From: Candidatus Woesearchaeota archaeon
Lineage (GTDB): Archaea; Nanobdellota; Nanobdellia; Woesearchaeales; UBA10200
Reading direction: 5' to 3'
Assembly (NCBI GenBank): GCA_018302185.1
Contig: JAGVZX010000095.1
Coordinates: forward strand, 1-11,823
Length of the DNA stretch: 11,823 nt
A program made the position numbers and the translations under genes. The notes beneath the pieces are model-generated. The model worked only from the letters and a program-made list of their open reading frames with translations. It did not search any database and was not told where the DNA came from. Within the stretch, counting starts at the first letter, position 1; the number at the start of each line of letters is the position of its first letter. This document shows positions 7,770-11,823 of this stretch, piece after piece.

Positions 7770-8489
7770 TTATTTAGTTTTAGTTGCTTGTGTTATCTTC
7801 TTATAAACATCATCTTCATCCAACTTCAATCCTTGCTTGGTGAAGTAATTCACTACATTCTTGACATCTCTTTTAAGATATTCATCAGCATTATGGCAGG
7901 AAAGCATCGTGCCTTGGGAAAAATCTATTATCACAGGCCTTTCATCATGGTTCAATATGTTGAAGCTTGAGAGATCTCCGTGCACTAAGCCAGCTAAATG
8001 TATCTTTTTCATGTTTTCAAGCAGCAGAGAAAAGAATTTTTTTGGGTTTTTAGGAGGAGAATCTTTTAATTTTGGTGCAGGATTTTCATCACCGATATAT
8101 TCCAGCAATAATACATTGTTCTGATAGCTTATTGGAGTAGGGACAGAAACATCTGCTTCTCTTGCTTTAAAGAGATTTCTGAATTCTCTCTGAGCCCAGG
8201 AAAATATTATCTGTCTTCGGTTTTTTTTAAGATTCTGGTAACGAGGATCTGACCTTATGTAAGAATACATTTGGTTGAAATCGCAGGTTTCCAGACGGTA
8301 TATCTTAAGGATTATCTTATGGTCATCTTTGATTGCAGTAAAGATGTTTGCTTCCTTGCCGATAGAGATAGGGCTTTCAATGCCATCAAAATGACGCTGA
8401 GTGCAGAACTTCTTCAAAGTCTGGATTGTAAACTCATCAAACACATTTCCAAATGTCTTCCATTCTTCCTTATAGCCGCGTCTGCCCAT
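7770..8489 (-). CDS. rio1: RIO-type serine/threonine protein kinase, Rio1 family
   Basis: Rio kinases are atypical kinases/ATPases that act in late maturation of the small ribosomal subunit. The 239-residue protein carries a nucleotide loop ISIGKEANIFTA (41-52), the ATP-anchoring lysine in ILKIYR (Lys62) and the Rio1-type segment RSDPRYQNLKKNRRQIIFSW (79-98, in the flexible-loop region). The catalytic loop is VHGDLSSFNIL (169-179; Asp172, Asn177), and the metal-binding motif is IIDFSQG (187-193; Asp189). All key residues are intact. The flexible-loop sequence and length favour Rio1 over Rio2, and no N-terminal winged helix of Rio2 type is seen. The dim2-like KH gene follows downstream. A TATA box 31 bases before the ATG suggests a leaderless mRNA. 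Confidence 0.93.
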   Translation of the reverse strand: MGRRGYKEEWKTFGNVFDEFTIQTLKKFCTQRHFDGIESPISIGKEANIFTAIKDDHKIILKIYRLETCDFNQMYSYIRSDPRYQNLKKNRRQIIFSWAQREFRNLFKAREADVSVPTPISYQNNVLLLEYIGDENPAPKLKDSPPKNPKKFFSLLLENMKKIHLAGLVHGDLSSFNILNHDERPVIIDFSQGTMLSCHNADEYLKRDVKNVVNYFTKQGLKLDEDDVYKKITQATKTK

Positions 8490-8513
8490 ATTAAGACGAT
8501 AAAATGGTCAGGG

Positions 8514-8525
8514 GTATTTAAAATG
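8514..8525 (-). promoter_or_regulatory. TATA box of the rio1 gene
   Basis: The minus strand contains ACATTTTAAATAC, centred about 31 bases before the ATG at 8489, in the 64-base gap after the unknown gene. Transcription would start within a few bases of the ATG. Confidence 0.55.
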
Positions 8526-8553
8526 TGTTGTGTGCAATTGAGAAAAATACTTA

Positions 8554-9201
8554 TTAATTTAAAGAGGCAGGACCGAAATATAACTCAAACGTGTTAGGAC
8601 CTTGTAATCTAACTTCAATGGATGGACCACCTAGTTCACTAATTTTATTTAATATATATCTTCCTACTTTAAGCACAGGATTGGCAGCAGCTTCAATCTT
8701 GGGAAGAACATCGTCATGTAATCTTTCCACTATCTGTTCACATAATGCTTTTTTCTTAATATACTCAAAATCTTTACAGGCATCTAATGTTGCAGGCATT
8801 TTTCTATAAACAGCAAAGGCTTCTTCAGCCATATCTAATAGGGTTTGATGTACAATTACAAGATCTTGGCTATCTTTATCTGCTCCTCTTTGATATATTT
8901 TTTTTAGTGCCATTAATTTATTCTCGTATTGCTGAATTAGTTTTTTTAATATATTCTCTGGTGAATTTTCAGCTTCTGGAATCGCTGAATAATTACATGA
9001 TTTAGAGAATATATCTGGAGTAGAATATCTTAATAGATGCATACCAACTTCAAAAGGAGCAAAATACCAAGGATCAATCCATTGCCTTTCTTCTTTTTCA
9101 ATAATTTTGGCAACTCTATCCACTAGATTAGGGGTCAAAGATTGACTAAATGTGTTAATTAATTCAACAGGATCAGTAAATTTTTGTTCATTATTTCTCA
9201 T
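8554..9201 (-). CDS. Protein of unknown function, 215 residues
   Basis: I do not recognise this protein. It has no signal peptide or membrane segment and is mostly helical. Features are an aromatic segment RQWIDPWYFAPFEVGMHLLRY (about 39-59, given by its key residues W41, P43, W44, F46), a long charged helical middle (about 80-180) and a Gly-rich beta-like C-terminus with GGPSIEVRLQGPNTFELYF. It has three cysteines (about 69, 140 and 152) with no metal-binding spacing. The start is supported by a TATA box 27 bases before the ATG and no Shine-Dalgarno sequence. It lies 64 bases upstream of rio1. It borders the non-coding stretch and has higher A/T content than the housekeeping genes around it. 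It may therefore be lineage-specific. Confidence 0.7.
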   Translation of the reverse strand: MRNNEQKFTDPVELINTFSQSLTPNLVDRVAKIIEKEERQWIDPWYFAPFEVGMHLLRYSTPDIFSKSCNYSAIPEAENSPENILKKLIQQYENKLMALKKIYQRGADKDSQDLVIVHQTLLDMAEEAFAVYRKMPATLDACKDFEYIKKKALCEQIVERLHDDVLPKIEAAANPVLKVGRYILNKISELGGPSIEVRLQGPNTFELYFGPASLN

Positions 9202-9223
9202 AATTGAAAGAAAATCAAGGTAG

Positions 9224-9232
9224 TTTATAAAT
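9224..9232 (-). promoter_or_regulatory. TATA box of the unknown 215-residue gene
   Basis: The self-complementary box ATTTATAAA (minus strand) is centred about 27 bases before the ATG at 9201. This is the ideal spacing for a leaderless mRNA and supports that start codon and that gene. Confidence 0.6.
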
Positions 9233-9351
9233 GTTTCGATTTCGTAACTACTATATAGAGGTTAATATTTATGTTTTGTTTGAATTAGTTATATAATTTT
9301 TTGGATAGATTATAAAATGGTACATAAGAATTTGATTAATCATAAAACCCT

Positions 9352-9502
9352 GATTAAGGGCTCTTGCGAACCCATAACCAAGGAAAAAGAGGTGATCATA
9401 AACGTAAATATAAAACCCCGTGCAAACGCCTTTCAGCATTTGCAGGGGAAAAGAGGTGTTTAGATAACCGTGAAAATGAAACCCCCAATCCGAACTTATT
9501 AT
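9352..9502 (-). ncRNA. Candidate structured RNA (left), minus strand
   Basis: Three helices support an RNA on the minus strand. A closing helix pairs GATTGGGGG (9490-9482) with CCCTTAATC (9360-9352). A 13-bp hairpin with one bulged C and a 6-base loop spans 9448-9416. A 6-bp hairpin with a GCAA loop (GNRA type) spans 9373-9358, and its CCC can alternatively serve the closing helix. Four base pairs are not Watson-Crick, and on the minus strand all four are G-U. On the plus strand all would be A-C mismatches. A TATA box ends 21 bases before the proposed start near 9502. Two similar 40-base elements (9445-9485 and 9380-9419) flank the long hairpin, each containing CACCTC. I match it to no known family. 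Ends are approximate, and it could be a regulatory small RNA. Confidence 0.55.
9380..9485 (-). repeat. Two related 40-base elements inside the left RNA
   Basis: Copy A (9445-9485) and copy B (9380-9419) share, on the plus strand, GGAAAAGAGGTG at the left, ACCGTGAAAAT or AACGTAAATAT in the middle and AAACCCC at the right. On the transcribed minus strand both therefore read GGGGTTT..., then CACCTCTTTT. They meet at the 13-bp hairpin, whose CCCC and GGGG ends belong to the copies. This looks like an old internal duplication. Confidence 0.5.
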
Positions 9503-9523
9503 GTTACTATTGGAAAGTGGAAC

Positions 9524-9534
9524 TTATATATAAA
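9524..9534 (-). promoter_or_regulatory. TATA box of the left RNA
   Basis: TTTATATATAA on the minus strand is the strongest TATA-like match in the region. Transcription would start near 9502, 12 bases before the closing helix. The box is nearly symmetric, so it could also fire rightward. Confidence 0.5.
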
Positions 9535-9584
9535 GGTTTTGGTGATTTAACTATTGTAGAGTAGTGTTACTCAAATCAGCCACA

Positions 9585-9595
9585 ATATTTAAATA
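9585..9595 (+). promoter_or_regulatory. TATA box of the right RNA
   Basis: ATATTTAAATA on the plus strand would place the transcription start at about 9616-9620, roughly 8 bases before the closing helix of the right RNA begins at 9626. It is back to back with the left RNA's TATA box, 55-60 bases apart. Confidence 0.55.
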
Positions 9596-9616
9596 GAGAT
9601 CATGCCTTAACCACTA

Positions 9617-9866
9617 TTACAAAAAGATATGCGTATGGGTCCTTTTAAGAGCAGTACAAACGTACTAAGCTATGATTAAGAGACACAAACGTGTATTACA
9701 GCCCGTCACGAGAGTCCTCGGTTGAGCGTTAGATTCAGGCAAAAAGAAGATGCTACTATCTTCTAGCCGCCGAAAGAAAGCTTATTTTTTTCGGAAATCA
9801 GGCAATGAGTCTGAGAGTTAGTGTTACGGGCACCAATACCTTTATTTGGGCGTAAACGCCTATATC
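9617..9866 (+). ncRNA. Candidate structured RNA (right), plus strand, about 250 nt
   Basis: Helices seen, 5' to 3': closing pairs GATAT (9626-9630) with ATATC (9862-9866) and GTATGG (9633-9638) with CCAATAC (9833-9839); hairpin 9650-9671 with an AAAC loop; hairpin 9683-9694 with an AAAC loop; GCCCGTCAC (9701-9709) with GTG-TT-ACGGGC (9821-9831); hairpin CGAG-AGTC-CTCG (9709-9720); TTAGATTCA (9729-9737) with TGAGTCTGA (9806-9814); hairpin 9746-9763; 10-bp hairpin 9770-9794; hairpin 9848-9861. All four wobble pairs are G-U on the plus strand and A-C on the other, so the strand is set. Overall it has two 5' hairpins, a long stem and a terminal branch. This outline resembles SRP RNA, but the SRP54-binding motif is missing. 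The RNase P core motifs are missing as well. It could instead be a long dnaG leader, since no oligo-T terminator follows. Confidence 0.6.
9645..9694 (+). repeat. Duplicated hairpin module with AAAC loops in the right RNA
   Basis: The sequence TTAAGAG occurs at 9645-9651 and 9676-9682, 31 bases apart, each followed by a hairpin with an AAAC loop. The stems are AGTAC/GTACT in the first and ACAC/GTGT in the second, so the sequence differs but pairing is kept. A third, similar hairpin with a TAAA loop and CGCC stem sits at 9848-9861. Confidence 0.55.
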
Positions 9867-10120
9867 ACGATTATTTACTCAAAGCAGCTAGTATAAAGCA
9901 AATAAAACATCAAATTCGCATAGGGCAAGTTCATGTTTATCAGTTTACTAATAGATGGTTAATTGAATTAGAGTATATTAACAGTTATTAGTTAGGATAT
10001 GTTCTTGTTCTGTTAAAGTACTATGATAAGTACATTAGTTTAAGTAATTAAATGTGAGTTTGATTGCAAGTTAGCTGCTTCTTTGAGAATTTTCAAAAGA
10101 GTGATACTAAAATAATAAAC
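9867..10120. other. A/T-rich gene-free stretch between the right RNA and dnaG
   Basis: About 250 bases with no convincing gene, tRNA or repeat. A weak TATA-like GTATATTAA lies near 9973-9981 and a small inverted repeat GTACT...AGTAC near 10018-10033. Whether dnaG is transcribed from here or from the right RNA's promoter cannot be decided from the sequence. Confidence 0.4.
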
Positions 10121-10125
10121 AGTGA

Positions 10126-10134
10126 GAGGAGGAG
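10126..10134 (+). promoter_or_regulatory. Shine-Dalgarno sequence of dnaG
   Basis: GAGGAGGAG precedes the ATG at 10141; the AGGAGG core (10127-10132) is 8 bases away. It is the strongest ribosome-binding site in the window and contrasts with the mostly leaderless minus-strand genes. Confidence 0.7.
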
Positions 10135-10140
10135 AGTAAC

Positions 10141-11502
10141 ATGGGAAAAATAAGTCCAGTAAGTTCAAAATATATAGTTCATTCGACTATAGTTATAGAG
10201 GGTGTTGTTGATAGGCCAGATGTCATAGGCGCAATTTTTGGCCAGACAGAAGGCTTGTTAGGCGCTGATTTAGAACTGAGAGAGATGCAGCGCTCAGGAA
10301 GAATTGGAAGAATAGAGGTAAATGTAGATACCAGAAGCGGCAAGACACAAGGAGAGATAATTATTCCAAGCTCATTAGACAAAGCAGAAACTGCGATTGT
10401 AGGAGCTGCTTTAGAAATTATACAGAGAATCGGGCCTTGCAATGCTAAAATAAGAGTAACAAATATTGAAGACGTCAGGATTTCAAAGAGAAAGTTTGTC
10501 ATCGAAAGGGCAAAGGAATTATTAAAACAATTACAAGATACAACAATGCCAGACAGCCAGGAGCTTGCTGATGAAGTAGCATCTTCTGTCAGAGTCATGG
10601 AGATTGTTGAATATGGTAAAGACAGATTGCCTGCAGGCCCAGCTGTTGATGACAGTGATGAAGTAATAGTTGTAGAAGGCAGAGCAGATGTCATAAACCT
10701 GCTAAAGCATGGGATCAAGAACTCAATTGCAATCAACGGAACAAGTGTACCACAAACTGTAATCGAATTAAGCAGAAAGAAGGAGCTTATTGCTTTTGTT
10801 GATGGAGACAGAGGCGGCGATTTGATATTAAAGGAATTGCTTACAGTATCTGACATTGACTTTGTGACAAAAGCTCCTGATGGCAAGGAAGTTGAAGAGA
10901 TCACAAAGAAAGAAATCCATATGGCATTAAGAAGCAGAATAACTGCAGAACAAGCTAGGATGGATTTAGGAGTTACTCAACAAAGCAAGCCTGCCCATAA
11001 ATTTTCAGATAAAAAGGAAGCAGGAGAGCCAGATATTGAGATAACTGTTTCAAAACCAAGTTTTTCTCAGCAACCACAGGCACAATCTGCACCAAGGCCA
11101 AGCTTTTCAAGACAGCCTTCTTCGATGCAAACACAGGGACAACAATCTCAGCAGCCATATAATAGGTTCGTGAAAAGACCTATGGCTGCTGCGCCAAGAA
11201 CTAACTTTTCTCCGGAAGAAAAGAAATCATTCAAGACAATGCTTGAAGATTTGATTGGCACAAGAGGAGCTTATGTGCTTGATAATTCATTGAATATACT
11301 TGGCAAAGTCCCATTGACTGAGCTAGCTACGACAATCAAAAGCCTGAATACAGAGCTTTATGCGATTGTATTAGATGGCAGTGTCGATAGGCCACTTACA
11401 AAGATCGCTGAAGAAGTAAAAGTCAAGCATGTAGTTGGCATGGACTCAAAAGTTAAAGCAGGAGAGACTTCAGTCAATGTTGTGACAATAAGTGAGTTGT
11501 AG
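10141..11502 (+). CDS. dnaG: Archaeal DnaG, Toprim primase-like subunit of the exosome
   Basis: Archaeal DnaG shares the Toprim domain of bacterial primase but is mainly known as an RNA-exosome subunit that promotes poly(A)-rich substrate binding; weak primase activity has also been reported. The 453-residue protein begins with the conserved archaeal N-terminal domain (about 1-165, e.g. DRPDVIGAIFGQTEGLLG at 24-41). The Toprim core has EVIVVEGRADVINLLKHGI (174-192, Glu179) and LIAFVDGDRGGDLILKELL (216-234, DGDRGGD at 221-227). A Gln/Ser/Pro-rich linker (about 275-350) leads to a C-terminal domain (about 360-453) typical of the family. A strong Shine-Dalgarno sequence fixes the start. It is the only plus-strand protein gene here and lies downstream of the right RNA. 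Confidence 0.96.
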   Translation: MGKISPVSSKYIVHSTIVIEGVVDRPDVIGAIFGQTEGLLGADLELREMQRSGRIGRIEVNVDTRSGKTQGEIIIPSSLDKAETAIVGAALEIIQRIGPCNAKIRVTNIEDVRISKRKFVIERAKELLKQLQDTTMPDSQELADEVASSVRVMEIVEYGKDRLPAGPAVDDSDEVIVVEGRADVINLLKHGIKNSIAINGTSVPQTVIELSRKKELIAFVDGDRGGDLILKELLTVSDIDFVTKAPDGKEVEEITKKEIHMALRSRITAEQARMDLGVTQQSKPAHKFSDKKEAGEPDIEITVSKPSFSQQPQAQSAPRPSFSRQPSSMQTQGQQSQQPYNRFVKRPMAAAPRTNFSPEEKKSFKTMLEDLIGTRGAYVLDNSLNILGKVPLTELATTIKSLNTELYAIVLDGSVDRPLTKIAEEVKVKHVVGMDSKVKAGETSVNVVTISEL

Positions 11503-11511
11503 AAGAGTTAA

Positions 11512-11539
11512 TTTTTGTTTTTTTTTGGGTTTTATTTTT
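11512..11539 (+). terminator. Oligo-T terminator after dnaG
   Basis: Ten bases past the dnaG stop, the plus strand has T5, then G, then nine T in a row (11518-11526), then GGG and another T-rich run. Archaeal transcription usually ends at such T tracts. Confidence 0.55.
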
Positions 11540-11577
11540 AGAATAGGGTTAGTTGGAATGGTTTGCAAAACTTAATT

Positions 11578-11596
11578 GTGTCAGCACTGCTGACAC
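11578..11596. repeat. Palindrome 1, 9-base arms, between convergent genes
   Basis: GTGTCAGCA-C-TGCTGACAC is a perfect inverted repeat with one central base. Palindrome 2, 92 bases away, has the same core TCAGCA/TGCTGA. As RNA the loop would be three bases. Confidence 0.7.
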
Positions 11597-11669
11597 TTTC
11601 TAATTTAGTATTGTTCTTCTGTAATATTTATTTACTACCAATTTGACGCAATATGCCATACCCATATTT

Positions 11670-11688
11670 CTCTCAGCAGTGCTGAGAG
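11670..11688. repeat. Palindrome 2, 9-base arms, related to palindrome 1
   Basis: CTCTCAGCA-G-TGCTGAGAG is a perfect inverted repeat. Compared with palindrome 1 the outer GTG/CAC has become CTC/GAG and the centre C has become G. Symmetry is kept by paired changes. It lies about 50 bases beyond the end of the last, minus-strand gene. Confidence 0.7.
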
Positions 11689-11739
11689 TTTTGCTACAGA
11701 TACAGTTAGTAATTATAAAAATCCAAAAAAATAAGGGAC

Positions 11740-11823
11740 CTAAACATCCCTGATGCCATCAGTTGTCAGCTGGAATGTTGCTTCACCATCTGCTAAGCAT
11801 GGGCTGTCTACTAATTTAGCTAC
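11740..11823 (-). CDS. 3' end of an unidentified gene, cut by the window edge
   Basis: On the minus strand an open frame enters from the right edge and ends at TAG (11740-11742). The last 27 residues are V-A-K-L-V-D-S-P-C-L, then ADGEATFQLTTDGIRDV. The composition is protein-like and lacks the A/T-rich look of the adjacent non-coding DNA. The product cannot be named from so short a C-terminus. It converges on dnaG, with the two palindromes between. Confidence 0.55.
   Translation of the reverse strand, partial: VAKLVDSPCLADGEATFQLTTDGIRDV

Noticed and set aside
9364..9564. Small plus-strand open frame of 66 codons starting at TTG
   Set aside because: It needs a TTG start, has no ribosome-binding site and overlaps the left RNA's helices, which explain the sequence better. 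The peptide is basic with no recognisable family.
9617..9866. Archaeal RNase P RNA
   Set aside because: The conserved P4-forming segments (GGAAAGUCC-like and ACAGAA/GGCUUA-like) are not found; only loose look-alikes are present.
9617..9866. Archaeal SRP RNA
   Set aside because: The shape is similar, but the helix 8 SRP54-binding motif (GGAAG with AGCA) and the usual Alu-domain bases are missing. The two 5' loops are identical rather than complementary.
9340..9900. C/D box guide RNA, 5S rRNA or tRNA
   Set aside because: GTGATCA and CTGA occur but not in C/D order and spacing. No 5S core or tRNA T-loop with cloverleaf could be found.
10018..10033. Inverted repeat GTACT...AGTAC before dnaG
   Set aside because: Five-base arms in A/T-rich DNA are expected by chance, with no repeat or promoter context.
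10179..10904. Long open frame on the minus strand opposite dnaG
   Set aside because: It is the antisense shadow of dnaG. The peptide is Ser/Leu/Thr-rich without motifs, while the plus-strand frame is a full DnaG.
1..11823. CRISPR array, insertion sequence or prophage
   Set aside because: No regularly spaced repeats, transposase, integrase or phage genes are present; the window is mostly core archaeal genes.

Overview
The window is AT-rich archaeal chromosome. DNA topoisomerase VI (both subunits), archaeal DnaG (a Toprim protein of the exosome), a two-KH Dim2/Pno1-type protein and a Rio1-type kinase together exclude a bacterium. Bacterial-like ScpB with a long acidic tail and a bacterial-type PPDK/PEP synthase regulatory protein beside these genes suggest a DPANN-type lineage (Woesearchaeota-like). 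That placement is inference from gene content, not a phylogeny.

Layout. From 1 to 9201 every gene lies on the minus strand. In transcription order these are: an unknown 215-aa protein (9201-8554), Rio1 kinase (8489-7770), KH-domain protein (7587-6838), topoisomerase VI B (6713-4977) and A (4910-3807), a voltage-sensor-like membrane protein (3721-3041), a PpsR-type kinase/pyrophosphorylase (3004-2201), a winged-helix protein (2105-1503) overlapping scpB (1510-170), and the start of a zinc-ribbon protein cut by the window edge (102-1). The plus strand carries dnaG (10141-11502). The end of another minus-strand gene enters from the right edge (11823-11740). Several minus-strand genes have a TATA-like box centred about 27 bases before the ATG, which implies leaderless mRNAs. 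top6B and dnaG instead have Shine-Dalgarno sequences.

The most unusual part is the gene-free stretch 9202-10140. Reading both strands, I see two candidate structured RNAs transcribed away from each other. The left RNA (minus, about 9502-9352) has a TATA box, a closing helix, a GCAA-loop hairpin and a 13-bp hairpin. The right RNA (plus, about 9617-9866) has a TATA box, a closing helix and about six internal helices, including a duplicated AAAC-loop hairpin whose stem has changed on both sides. In each RNA every non-Watson-Crick pair is G-U on the named strand and A-C on the other, so the strand can be assigned from sequence. I could not match either to a known RNA family. The left RNA also carries two CACCUC (anti-Shine-Dalgarno-like) segments, one with extended complementarity to the top6B ribosome-binding site.

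Functional themes are chromosome handling (ScpB, topoisomerase VI), RNA maturation and ribosome assembly (KH protein, Rio1, DnaG with the exosome) and central carbon control (PpsR). The region between the convergent dnaG and the last partial gene holds two related 19-base palindromes.
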